NCBI GenBank assembly: GCA_964006375.1
Contig: OZ023267.1
Coordinates: forward strand, 82,586,906-82,650,905
Length of the DNA stretch: 64,000 nucleotides
Source: Tillus elongatus
Lineage: Eukaryota; Arthropoda; Insecta; Coleoptera; Cleridae
Direction of reading: 5' to 3'
Below the pieces are notes generated by a model. That model was not told the origin of the DNA. It searched no databases and saw only the letters and a program-made list of their open reading frames with translations. The position numbers and the translations under genes are program-made. This document shows, one piece after another, positions 27,335 to 38,715 of this stretch (positions are counted from its first letter, which is position 1; every line of letters begins with the position of its first letter).

Positions 27335-27347
27335 GGGGGTTGATGTT
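27335..27347. repeat. Target-site duplication of the nested LINE (5' side)
   Basis: GGGGGTTGATGTT, identical to 22080-22092. Confidence 0.9.
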
Positions 27348-27395
27348 ATTTAGGTAAGAAAGGAATTCGTCTAGAGATTCTTTGCCGTGTGGCCA
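27348..27395 (-). pseudogene. Continuation of the left Penelope arm beyond the LINE
   Basis: On the minus strand this encodes WPHGKESLDEFLSYLNN, which joins in frame to NINPQIQFTMEIENN at 22080 once the LINE and one target duplication are removed. It ends at the palindromic TGGCCA (27390-27395), where the oppositely oriented copy begins. Confidence 0.85.
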
Positions 27396-27925
27396 TGCAT
27401 CATATTCATACAGGGCACAAAATAGACTTCGATAATGCCAAAACAATAGCACCGGTTTACAATTTTAAAACGAGAATTATCCGCGAAGCAATCGAGATTG
27501 AAAAACGTCCCGATTGTTTAAATAAGAGAGATGATGGTCTTCGCCTTCCGACTACTTGGAAACCTATTATATCTTCTTTACAAACACACAAAAAGGAAAT
27601 AAAGTCCACAGACAATTTTATTGCATCATTATCTGCCTCAACAAATGCCGGTGACCCTCTTAATCCTCCTCTAGATACCGTGACCAAAGCCCCCCACTTA
27701 ATTGACGGTGACCCCAGTACTTTCACTGATGACGCAACAGGTAGACGGAACGACATATATAAGACAAGACTTGCAACGAACTGCCAGATCTCTCTGAGGC
27801 CTAGGGTTGAACACACTGACACCTCACAGACGATCTCCGGCGAGATTTGGGGAGTAGGCAGATTGAGGTCCCGTAATCGAGCTACAACAACCCAACCTAC
27901 CTTTATCCACCGCTCTAAGGAGTAG
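27395..27925 (+). pseudogene. Penelope-like GIY-YIG endonuclease, C-terminal part
   Basis: The frame AMHHIHTGHKIDF, IREAIEIEKRPDCLNKRDDG, LPTTWKPIISSLQTHKKE and a Ser/Thr-rich tail matches the C-terminal 178 residues of the minus-strand copy with about ten differences. The GVYEIPC and YVG core of the endonuclease is missing, so it cannot be active. The Met used as the start is internal to the family. Confidence 0.88.
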
Positions 27926-28178
27926 GCAGATTGAGGCCTTAGAGTGTCCTTACATATTTCCTTTACCCACCATTGTCCATCACTCTAAGGAGTGGGCAGA
28001 TTGAGGCCTTAGAGTGTCCTTACATATTTCCTTTACCCACCTTTGTCCACCACTCTAAGGAGTAGGCAGATTGAGGCCTTAGAGTGTCCTTACATATTTC
28101 CTTTACCCACCTTTGTCCATCACTCTAAGGAATAGGCAGATTGAGGCCTTAGAGTGTCCTTACATATTTCCTTTACCT
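27899..28178 (+). repeat. Four tandem 70-bp repeats, right Penelope arm
   Basis: Inverted counterpart of 20661-20940. Same copy number, with a few substitutions such as GTGGGC for GTAGGC in the second unit. Confidence 0.93.
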
Positions 28179-28214
28179 CTTGAAAATGGCTCCAAAACAG
28201 GAGCCGAAACGTCG
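28179..28214 (+). ncRNA. Hammerhead-like motif, right Penelope arm, degenerate
   Basis: TTGAAAAT, GGCTCC, AAAACA, GGAGCC, GAAAC, GTC. Identical to the left arm motif and with the same two core substitutions. Confidence 0.45.
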
Positions 28215-28260
28215 AGTTTCCATAAATTCTGGACGCGGTTTAACCCGAGAACCAAGCATG

Positions 28261-28540
<280 letters not shown>

Positions 28541-28619
28541 ACTACACTTACCACCAGCTTGTCGAATTACCTTGAAATAAATATATTTGACACCGCAAAT
28601 AAAGTTGCTTAAACGTATT

Positions 28620-28822
28620 TCACCTATTAGCGAATTTTGATTAAAAAATTTGGTATAGAGGTCACTACGTTTGACCTTTCAAAATTTGTATGTTTATATA
28701 ATTATACTACACACGCACATTCACACCTGCACGCACGCACCCAACCCAACTTAGCAGAGATTAATTTTATTAGAAATTGAACGCTTTTTTGAAAATTCCC
28801 TACCCTAACACTTGCTACGCCC
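28620..28822. repeat. Possible short member of the TAGCGAATTTT repeat family
   Basis: Starts CTATTAGCGAATTTTGATTA and ends TGAAAATTCCCTACC...ACACTTGCTACGCCC, resembling the inverted ends of the MITE at 309-752. Confidence 0.35.
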
Positions 28823-28853
28823 CGAGATTCAGTTGTATCGTGTGAGATCCAAA

Positions 28854-29171
28854 AAGTCTAGATGCAGCAAGGGCGTTATGGTAGTGAATTTTCATAGAAA
28901 TGATCTGACACCAAGTATTTTTTATAACTTTTTTTTCTTGTAACATAGAAATCTAAATTTTGGTGTATACTTTACTTTTTATATCATGAACCTACCAATC
29001 AAATTCTGTTACTGGAGCTTTCTTATTTTTGAGATAATTTTTTTTCTAAAGAAAACTCACAATTTTCCCGGAAAACCTGGTTCGATTTTCCTGGATAACG
29101 AACTTAAAGGAAGGTTCGTGCCAAATGTTATCAAAATCGGCCCCTTTATTTTTTGAGTTATCGGTGTGATA

Positions 29172-29258
<87 letters not shown>

Positions 29259-29382
29259 TGAAACTGAGCCCGGCTATGGGTTCTAGGGGTCCTAGTTCGC
29301 CCACATTTGAAAAAAAATTGAAAATTCAAAATTCGGGATCTCCCCATTAGTGAATTCTTTCTATGAAAATTCACTAAAAGAG
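28854..29382 (+). repeat. Dispersed TA-bearing repeat, complete-looking copy
   Basis: Starts GATGCAGCAAGGGCGTTATG, then GTAGTGAATTTTCATAGAAA. Internally it has the GATAACGAACTTAAAGGAAG and AAAATCGGCCCCTTTATTTT blocks, (TA)n at about 29173-29254 and AACTGAGCCCGGCTATGGGT, and it ends ATTAGTGAATTCTTTCTATG / AAAATTCACTAAAAG. At 529 bp it is the best model for the family in this window. Confidence 0.75.
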
Positions 29383-29944
29383 AACAGCTTGAACAAAAAT
29401 ATATAAGCTCACATCTGTCAACCAAACAAGTCAAAATTGACTGTGAAAATATCAGATTTATACATTCTGGGTATCTAAATTATAAATTGGCAAGAGTTTT
29501 GTGGAAAACAAAGATTAGATGATACGGATTTAGCAGAAGCATTGGCAAAGAGAATAACAAACAGGGTTTTGATAATTCGACTTTTTAAGAAGTGGCAGCC
29601 TCTTTTTATTTGGACATTTATATTAAATGACATATTTACATGCACAAGCTTCGCTTTTATGTATGACCTATTGCCCAATTTGTGTGCACAATATATACTA
29701 CTATCATAAAGTAATAAAGTTTGTTCGCAAACCGACATTAAACCTTTAATTCATCGCTACCAATTTTTGAATGGCAGTAAAACACCACGTCATCATGTTT
29801 ACCATGTCGTCAAAATTTGATTTAAGGCTGCCAATTAAATAGTGTAATGCTAATAAGAAAGCGAAGTATTGTTTAGTAAAAATTTTATGGACCTGAAAGG
29901 AGAAACTGAACCCACGAGAACAACCTCAAAAATTGTATTTCTTG
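29383..29944. other. No recognisable feature
   Basis: A frame at 29475-29738 on the minus strand (87 aa) has no family resemblance. I treat it as chance. Confidence 0.4.
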
Positions 29945-31010
29945 TTATAACGAAAAAATCTCAAGTTTCACCAAATCACCTCCCATTCATCCCCTACCAC
30001 CTGGAGCGATTTTACCCAAAAACAATCCGAACTCTTCGTTCGTGGGTGTTCATTGTGTACCAAATTTGAAGATGATATATCAATTCGTTCGAAAGATATC
30101 GCGCCTACTAACAGACAGACATACAGCGACCGACAGACAAAAAAATATTTCGTTACAGAATCAAGTTTTCTGTATGTGTGTGTGTTTTGTTTCTTTAACG
30201 TCGGCCTATTTCCGCGACTATGGCCAATCACCGACGCCAGGGAGCAGTTTCACCTCACTATCCTGGAAATTTTGCCGAACCCCTGTCTTTCTGTAAGGAG
30301 GGTAGGGATCCTTAACGTGCCCAACATCGCATGGACACGGGACCGACGGCTTTACGCCCCCTCCGAAGGGCGGAACGTGCAGACATTCAACTTGCTCAAA
30401 TACAATGCCAGAACCTCGGTTGATGTTGATTTTACAGTTTGTACTGAAAAAGTGAAAGGGGTACCCCGGGATCGAACCCAGTACCCTTCGGTTCAGAGGC
30501 ACACGTTCTTACCCCTGAACCACCGAGGTTCTTCAAGTTTTCTGTATGTTTTAATTTAACCCGTTTTAGTAAAAAAACAATTTCGAAATTTCTGTCACCG
30601 ATATTGCACCCCCACAAATTCAACCCCTAATTTAATTTCAGCACAGAATACCAGGTGTTTTATGAAATTGAAAGTGTTCTAATAAACAAACCTTAAAACG
30701 TTATATTACGCGAGTTTTAACGAAAAAATGTCAATTTTCACCAAATCACCGCCCATTCATCCCCTACCCTCTGGGGTGATTTTACCCGAAAACAATCAGA
30801 ACCGTTAGTTTGTCGGGTGCTAACTGTGTACCAAAGTTGAAGACGATATCTCAATTCGTTCTAAAGTTATCGTGGCTAGAAGCAGACAGACATACAGACC
30901 GACAGACCAACAGACCAAAAAAATTCGTTGCCAAATCATGTTGTCTGTATGTTTTAAACCGTTTTACGACGTTTAAGAGAAAACAAATTAAAATTTTTGT
31001 CGCCGATGCG
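29945..31010 (+). repeat. Direct repeat pair with ACAGACAGACATACAG motif, first copy split by a SINE
   Basis: Copy A (29945-30177 plus 30533-30600) and copy B (30715-31010) share TTCACCAAATCACC, CCCATTCATCCCCTACC, TGTACCAAATTTGAAGATGA and ACAGACAGACATACAG followed by CCGACAGAC. Divergence is moderate. No coding signal; the short ORFs in them are by-products. Confidence 0.7.
30178..30532 (-). mobile_element. tRNA-derived SINE with 17-bp target-site duplication
   Basis: The duplication TCAAGTTTTCTGTATGT is at 30161-30177 and 30533-30549. The head (minus strand, from 30532) reads CTCGGTGGTTCAGGGGTAAG (A-box-like) and GGGTTCGATCCC (B box), spaced as in a tRNA gene. The body includes CGCCCTTCGGAGGGGGCGTA and CGATGTTGGGCACGTTAAG-like blocks, and the tail is A-rich then (CA)n. 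The pol III promoter would be internal. Other copies: 11350-11935, 42305-42535, 45490-45770, 46722-46983. Confidence 0.85.
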
Positions 31011-31451
31011 ATACTTCCACACGTTGTGACGATGTGGAAGTAATAATGAGCCGATTGTGATGTAAATTAACAAAAACCATCCTTTTGTATTTCAATAGCT
31101 TGAAATTTTTTTAATTCCGTTTCGGAATGTTGACATCTTCGCAAATAACGTAGTTATTTTATATAAGACATGGTATACACGTTGCTGTTATAAAAACCTA
31201 ATACGTACCAAATTTAGAGTTTCTAGCTTTAAGGAAAGTCAAGTTACAAGCATTTTAATGTTCTTCTGGAAAACTTTCGTACCTTCGCAAATAAGAGAGT
31301 TATTGTAATGAAACTTTATACGTACATTGTCTTTACAGAGACTATTACGTGTCAAATGTCAAGTTTCTAGCTTCAGAGAAAGTCGAGTTATAAGCATTAG
31401 GCGTTAAAAAAATTATCAGATTTCACGTGCACAACCAGTATTGAATAGCCT

Positions 31452-31608
31452 TTTTTCCCTTAGGGCTCGACCGCGTCTTACCGCCCCGATAGCACCGCAG
31501 CCTTTGGCTTATTGTGCATGCCCTTTGTCTTTTCTACTCTACCCATTCCAAAATCACTCTGCCTTGAACCAGCCTGCACAGCAATTGCCAGGGTGAAGTT
31601 TTATATTG
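31452..31608 (-). mobile_element. LINE 3' tail, truncated (first copy)
   Basis: Matches about 22103-22255 of the nested LINE (3' UTR and last codons), cut at the duplication boundary TTTTATATTG. Confidence 0.8.
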
Positions 31609-31953
31609 ACTCCGGTTAATTTCGTTTCGGAATGTTGACATCTTCACAAATAACGTAGTCATTTTACATAAGACATGGTATACACGTTGCTGTTATAAAA
31701 ATCTAATACGTACCAAATTTCAAGTTTCTAGCTTTAACGAAAGTCAAGTTACAAGCATTTTAATGTTCTTCTGGAAAACTTTTGTACCTTCGCAAATAAG
31801 AGAGTTATTGTAATGAAACTTTATACGTACATTGTCTTTACAGAGACTAATACGGGCCAAATGTCAAGTTTCTAGCTTTAGAGAAAGTCGAGTTATGAGC
31901 ATTAGGCATTAAATTTTTTCATCAGATTTCACGTGCACAACCAGTATTGAATA

Positions 31954-32613
<660 letters not shown>

Positions 32614-32614
32614 T

Positions 32615-33180
32615 ATTTAGCCTCTAGATCATAGTGTTGGACCCACGTTCCGCCCATAGTACCAAGGCGACCGAAAACGTTTGAGCAATCTTTTTCAAAA
32701 CGGTGGCCGACCGACTTTTGAACACGGAATTTTTGGGTCGTGGAGAACCGGAATGGTTCCACTCTTTCGATTAGTCTTTAGTCTCTGCATCATAGTGGTG
32801 GGCCCATGTCTCGTCTATAGTAACAAGGCGACCTAAAAATTTGGAGTATTCTTCAAAATGGCGGCACATTTCCTTCGACATTGTCAAACGAGCGCGCTTC
32901 TGATCAACTTTCAAGCATATTGTAGGTAATCCATTTTGCCGAAAGTTTTCTCATTCCAAAGTTGTAATGAACAATGGGGAACACACACTCATAGGAAATA
33001 TGCAATGTTTCTGCTATACGTTTCAGCTTAATTCGTCTATCTTTTAAGATCATTTCACAGAATCAATGTTTTCTTGTGAGGCCACATAAATTGAGTCTTC
33101 CAGACGTTTCATCGTCCTCCTTGAAATTCTGCAACAGTATTCAATAATACCACATAAAGGACATTGACTGTCCAGTAAAA
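32615..33180 (-). pseudogene. Mariner transposase relic (HTH and first catalytic block)
   Basis: Minus strand: DRRIKLKRIAETLHISYECV with MRKLSAKWITYNML is the mariner helix-turn-helix region. GRLVTIDETWAHHYDAETKD is the first catalytic block, and KEWNHSGSPRPKN is the following conserved segment. A second, diverged piece like the DETW block (GTWVQHYDLEAK) lies at the distal end, so a small internal duplication is likely. Stops interrupt the frame and the second and third catalytic residues are missing at the TA tract. Confidence 0.8.
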
Positions 33181-33836
33181 ATGTCGGTTCGATAACCCTT
33201 TCAAAAATAAATACTTAATAACCGACTAAAACTTTTTTTATACAAACAGTTTTTTCTCCGATATGCCGTTTTCAAAAATTCGGTTTTGTCACTATTTAAC
33301 TTTTGGATATAAAACTTTGAGAGCTTATTTATCGAACATGGTTGTTACTATACCAACTAAATTCAATTTTGCTTACTGGAAAGTTTTCAGACTAAGTAGA
33401 TAACAATATACCTTATATCTCTCATTTACGTTATTTTACTTAAAGCTTCTGCTACACTTTAAATGCCAGCTTTCACGCTTTTCTTTACTTTAGAAAAACT
33501 GCCATTAAGGCTCGCAATTGTTTTTACGAAAGAAATGAAGCACTCGAGAAAATATTTCTTACGAGAGTTTCCATTAGACAAAAACAGTCATGAATGCTCA
33601 TATTTGTATTTATAGGAACCAACAATATATGACTCCGGAGAAAATAGGGAGTGCACCGTAATAAGCCACAATTAGCACATGATGCAATAAAATCATGAAA
33701 ATTCTGTTTTGATATCCAGCTCTATAATAATGTAAAACTTTGTTTCTTCAAATATCTAAGCATTCTATAAAAAAGCACTGTAACAAAAAAACAAAACAAA
33801 GTTGCAGCGAAAGTAGCTAATGATACTTAAAACACA

Positions 33837-33838
<2 letters not shown>
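33181..33838. other. No recognisable feature
   Basis: AT-rich, with nothing assignable. Confidence 0.45.

Positions 33839-33930
<92 letters not shown>
33839..33930. repeat. (TA)n microsatellite
   Basis: About 92 bp of TA repeats about 150 bp before the left end of the next mariner element. Confidence 0.95.
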
Positions 33931-33932
<2 letters not shown>

Positions 33933-34083
33933 TGGCGCGTTGAAAACGAAATAGACCGATTTGCCTCCAGAGATTTTTTTTCTAAGAAACGCTGAAACAC
34001 GTCAGTCTTAATATTGAGGGGGACATGTTTCGACATAAAACTCAACTTTGTCACATCAACCCCTTAAGGGTGGCGATAACAAC

Positions 34084-35681
34084 CCTTATATTTTAAATAG
34101 GGAACATGGATCGAGTGTTACATCATTTGAAAGATCTTTATTTTCTGTATTCATACCACTAATTATTTTTTTAAAGTTTTATCAACTCGTTTAAAAATTA
34201 TTCACAGTTGAAGATGCAAAAACGCATTTTACTCATTCCGATAAGAAATGTGCTGATAGTCAATGTTTTGTTGGTTTGTAAACAAAAAATTGACTATCAG
34301 AACATTTCTTATCGGAATGAGAGAAATGCGGTTTACTATTTCAGTTTATCGGTCGGTTTGATACTTGATAGTACTACCGAAAATTAATTTCACAATGGTG
34401 TAGAAGAAAGAGTTGAAATAATTACTCTTTTTTTCAAAAACTATGACTGTGCCAACCATACCGCAAATTTGTTTAATGAACGACATCCGAACATGTTAAC
34501 AGAAAATACATTTTGGAGTTAGTTGCAAAGTTTCGACACAGTGGTTCAGTAGCCAACAAAAAACGGGATCCTGGACGTGAATTTCCGGTTAGAAATGACA
34601 CTACTGAGATTGAAGTTTTAGGACAAATTGCTGCAGACCCAACTTTGAGCACGAGAAAATTGGCCACTGTGTCAAACATCAAAAGAAGAACTATTCAGCG
34701 AATATTGAAGCATCATAAATTTCACCCGTATAAAATTCATTTTGTACAACATTTGAATGAACATGATTTTGATCGGCGGCTGGAGTTTTGTGAAGTTATG
34801 ACTGCACGAATAGCTGATAACGGGAACTTTCTGTTCAATATCTGTTTTTCAGAGGAGTGTACGTTTTTATGAAACTCTAAGTCAATCGTCATAATTGTCG
34901 TTACTGGGCAGATAATAATCCAAGAAATTTTCACGAAGTCCACTGTCAAACTCCACAGAAATTGAATGCCTGGACTGGCATTTTTGGAGACCGTTTAATC
35001 GGACTAATTTTTCTTGATTGCAATTTGAGTGGCGAAACGTATTTGGAGTTACTAGAAGATATCGTTTACCCTCTACTAATTAACATTGTTGAAAATGATG
35101 ATCGCTATCAAGAAAATCAATTAGTGTTTCAACAAGATGGAGCTCCTCCGCATTTTTCACAACGTGTTAGGGAGTTTTTGAGTTTGCAGGACAATGGATT
35201 GGGCGTAGAGGTGCCATTGAGTGCCCCCCTAGATCACCTCCTAGAACTCCTTTAGACTTCTTTCTATGGGGCCATTTAAATAGTAGAATCTTCGCAACAG
35301 AACCGGAGTTTCTGGAAGAATTACGACGACGCATTGTTGAAGAATGCGGTTTAATAACTCCACAAATGCTGCAGAATGTCGGAGCTCGTTTAGAACAAAA
35401 TTTGTACTTTTGTATGGAAGCTGGTGGTCAACAATTTAAACACTTAACTGAATAAACATTTTGGAACGTTTGGTTTTGTTTTTTAGTTTTTTTTAACGAA
35501 AAATTGACTAATTAGTGCATTTCATATCGCAATGAATGAAATACGTTCTTGCAACTCCAACTGTGCATAATTTTTAAACGAGTTGATAAAACTTCCAAAA
35601 AATTAGTGTGCTGAATCCAGAAAAGAAAGAGCTTTCAAATGATGTAACACTCGACCCATGTGCCATATTTAAAATATAAGC
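34084..35681 (+). mobile_element. Mariner-type element with ~130-bp terminal inverted repeats
   Basis: Left end CTTATATTTTAAATAGGGAA followed by GAGTGTTACATCATTTGAAA is inverted at the right end (TTTCAAATGATGTAACACTC...). A further inverted segment AGTTTTATCAACTCGTTTAA matches 35575-35600. Inside the left arm a ~40-bp hairpin (34228-34330, CTCATTCCGATAAGAAATGT and its complement) is an extra foldback. Contains a broken transposase. Confidence 0.75.
34395..35453 (+). pseudogene. Mariner-type transposase, frameshifted
   Basis: The N-terminus EERVEIITLFFKNYDCANHT with NLFNERHPNM resembles the DUF4817-type HTH domain. A stop (TAG) after it precedes LVAKFRHSGSVANKKR. The long frame 34513-34872 has TRKLATVSNIKRRTIQRILK (second HTH) and HPYKIHFVQHLNEHDFDRR. 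The first catalytic block is CFSEECTFL, where the usual acidic residue after S/T is E. After another break, 34962-35255 has VFQQDGAPPHFSQRVREFL (second catalytic Asp in QQDGAP), and a last frame near 35225-35453 has RSPRTPLDFFLWGHLNSR-like sequence (third Asp). At least three breaks; inactive. Confidence 0.82.
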
Positions 35682-36099
35682 TATTAAATTCCGGCGGCAA
35701 GTTCCTACTTAAGATTAATCAACGAAGAGATTGAATGAATTAGTTTACTAGCACAGTTTCATCATTGGGCTTTATAAAAATTAACCTAACAGCATGCACG
35801 AGACCTTTTAATCAACCATGGGTGGTTTTAGATGCTACATCATGTTGATAATATTCCGAAGGTACCGGTTAACTATAACGGGCCTACCTATAAAACTATT
35901 TTAGCTTTTGGTGACAAGATGTGTTACACTGGTGCCAATTCGTAAAAAGAATTAATTTTTATTTTCAATAAAATATTCTATTCCTAATCAACTATATACA
36001 GGCCGATTCATTATTCATCCATTCATGCTAATTATATCTAAATTTTGAAAAATACGTAGTTTGTTCCGGGGATCAGTTAAACATCAAATTTTTGTTAAA
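35682..36099. other. No recognisable feature
   Basis: Nothing assignable. Confidence 0.45.
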
Positions 36100-36237
36100 C
36101 TGCATTTTTAGTGAATTTTCTTAAAAAATTCACTGATGAGGAGATCGCGAGTTTTGAATTTAAAAATAAATTCTTCAAATGAGCGCGAATTAGGCCCCCT
36201 AGATGACATATCCGGTGTCAGTTTCAATTTTTATATG

Positions 36238-36305
<68 letters not shown>

Positions 36306-36857
36306 CTCAAAAAATAATAAGCCGACTTTGATAAAATTTTGTGAGTACCTTCATCTTGTAAGTCGCTCGGTTAAGTTCGTCAGCCAGGAAAATCGACCCA
36401 GCTTTTCCCGGATCATTTTGCTTTTCTTTCGGAAAATTTTGATAACTCCGGAAATAACAAAGTAAGGGCGACCATATCTGGTCGCGGATTTATATCATTA
36501 AAGTAAATTACGTACCAAAATTTAGATCTGTAAGTTAAAAGACAAGTTATAGGCATTTAAAAAAATTGGGGTTTTCCTCAAAAGGTCAAAGTCGCGATTT
36601 GACACGTCAAAATTGGTAACATTTAGGCAAAGAACCTGAAACTAATACCGGTTATGTGGAGAAAATGTAACGAAAAGAATGTTTTACAAACCCCGAAGTC
36701 TCAGCTTCAACCATCATTGTCCTCCATTTCACAAAAATATTTCCAGAAAATTCATTTCAAATTCTGTGTGGCTTTGGCACTACTTTTAGCTAAAGAGTTT
36801 ATCGTTTAATGATATATAATCTTTAGCGAATTTTCGTAAAAAATCGATAAAGCTCCA
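36100..36857 (-). repeat. Dispersed TA-bearing repeat, inverted copy
   Basis: The terminal hairpin TTTTTAGTGAATTTTCTTAA is at the left. The blocks then run in reverse: AAATGAGCGCGAATTAGGCC, TATCCGGTGTCAGTTTCAAT, (TA)n (36238-36303), ACTCAAAAAATAATAAGCCG, GTTAAGTTCGTCAGCCAGGA. It ends near GCGAATTTTCGTAAAAAATC. It is the only clear minus-strand copy. Confidence 0.7.
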
Positions 36858-37078
36858 TATATCCGTTGTTATACAAGATATGAAAAAAATTGTATACCAT
36901 AATTATAGGGTATCCTGAGCTTCATCTTCAAAAATTATTTCTACAATCGTAGGCTGGCCCATAAGTTGTTGGTGATACAAATTATATTTTTTCCCTTTTA
37001 ATCGAACACGCCTTATATTATTGCATTTTTGCATTTTCCATCGAAATACAATGCATGTTTGTAAGAAAAGAAATTCTG

Positions 37079-37320
37079 GACGCAGCAAGTGCGTTGTGGT
37101 TGCGAATTTTCATTTAATGCTTCAAATTTGAATAGCTCAATTCTCTATTAACTTTTAACGTTCGTTGGCCGGGAAAACAGTTTTGCGGGGAACATTTAAA
37201 GTTTATTTTCATTAAATATTTTATATTTCGCCTATACAGATTATACTTTCTTAAAAAAACAGATTTACTATTAAAAAGATTTTTCTGAGAATTCACTACC
37301 ATAACGCACCTGCTTCGTCC
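37079..37320. mobile_element. Short complete MITE, 242 bp
   Basis: The left TIR GGACGCAGCAAGTGCGTTGT (37079 on) is matched by the inverted right TIR ending ACGCACCTGCTTCGTCC (37320), about 35 bp with roughly six mismatches. Same terminus as 309-752 and as the left ends of the TA-bearing repeats. No target-site duplication is clear. Confidence 0.65.
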
Positions 37321-37619
37321 AGATTTGTTAATTTGTTCATAATGCCATATATTACATTATTTGATCGATTCGACGTTTAAGTTAAAGGTTACTTTCACTA
37401 AAGTTTCCAATTTACAGTTTTTGCAAACTGCAGGTTTTTTCAAAAATGAAAATGTGGAGTACCATCTGAAGAATATGTAGATGTACAATGAATCACAAAT
37501 TGGATTCTTGCCAGTAACTATCTTAAAACCTGTAAAATCGGTAAAATTAGGAAAGTTTCAGCAAAATTGATGCTCATCTTAAACATTTTTACAATATTCT
37601 AAGCCTGTCTCTTTAGCCC

Positions 37620-38404
37620 AATTAGATGAAGATTGCAGACTCATGGACGGTTCTGTCTCTGTGGATCTCCAAAAAATATTAGACTGGGGAAGTAGAAATC
37701 TTGTACAAATCAACTCCACCAAATCTCAGTCTTGCTTTCTATCTCATAAGAGATGCACCAGCCCTAGACCCATCACAATGAACAACCAAGTTATTCAAAA
37801 TAATTAGTCCTTTTCACTTGTTGGCATTTCTGTGGATCGAAATCTCAATTGGCACCAACATATCACATCAATTGCAGAAGCGGCTGCTAAGAAATTAGGT
37901 TTCCTCTTCCGGACTCGCAAATACTTTTCACCAGCTAATCTCTATACCTTATATACTTTACAAATAAGGCCAAACCTCGAATACTGCTTCCACATCTGGG
38001 GTGCCGCTATCCTGGACTCCATTCAGAAGAGAGCTAAACGTCTCATCGGTGACCCTACCCTCACCCAAAGGCTGCCATCCCTTGCCCACCGACGTGCTGT
38101 TGGTGACCTCTCTTTCTTTTATAGATATCTGCACGGGCACTGCTCAGAGGAGCTTTCTTCCATTGTTCCTCCACCTGCTGCCTCCAACAGATCTACCAGG
38201 GGAACAGAGCGAATGCACCCTTTTACTGTCCAGGTCACCAGACATAGAACATCTTGTTATGCCCGCTATTTTGTCCCGAGGACTTCCAAGTTGTGGAATT
38301 CCTTGCCGGCACATGTTTTTCCTTATCCTCCGAACCTCCAAACCTTTAAGTCCAGAATTAACAAGTTTCCTCTTTCCTCCTTGTCGACATCCACGGTACG
38401 ATAG
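37620..38404 (+). pseudogene. LINE reverse transcriptase C-terminal part (CR1/Jockey-like)
   Basis: After weak RT palm sequence (LQKILDWGSRNLVQINSTKS) and a stop near 37804, the frame 37832-38404 reads NWHQHITSIAEAAAKKLGFL, IRPNLEYCFHIWGAA, SIQKRAKRLIGDPTL, LAHRRAVGDLSFFYRYLHG and FVPRTSKLWNSLPAHVFPY. This is the thumb and C-terminal region shared by many CR1/Jockey-type LINEs. The RT active site (YADD) and endonuclease are not present. The ORF ends normally, so the 3' end of the element may be near 38410. Confidence 0.85.
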
Positions 38405-38715
38405 TATTTATGCTGTGAGCCCTCGTGGTGTGTTGTTAAAAGAATACTTAAAAAACATTGCCAAATCAAGGGCAACTAAGATCCTTTTAAAGTTATTCGA
38501 AAATTTTACGATTCGTTTTCACTTTCAACTTTAATAAATAATAACCAACAATTACTTTAAATGGAACAACTGTATATTATTGTCCCGTTAGATGTAGCAT
38601 AAAGTTTCGATATTACAAACCTAAAACATTTATATGCATATCTTTTTTAGTTTTTTAGTAACTCACAAGTTTCTATTTTTTATAGCAACGACGTGACATT
38701 TGTACATGATAAAAA
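38405..38715. other. No recognisable feature
   Basis: May include LINE 3' UTR. Nothing else is visible. Confidence 0.4.

Noticed and set aside
29475..29738. 87-aa ORF as a host gene
   Set aside because: No recognised motif, no splice or codon signal, and isolated in repeats.
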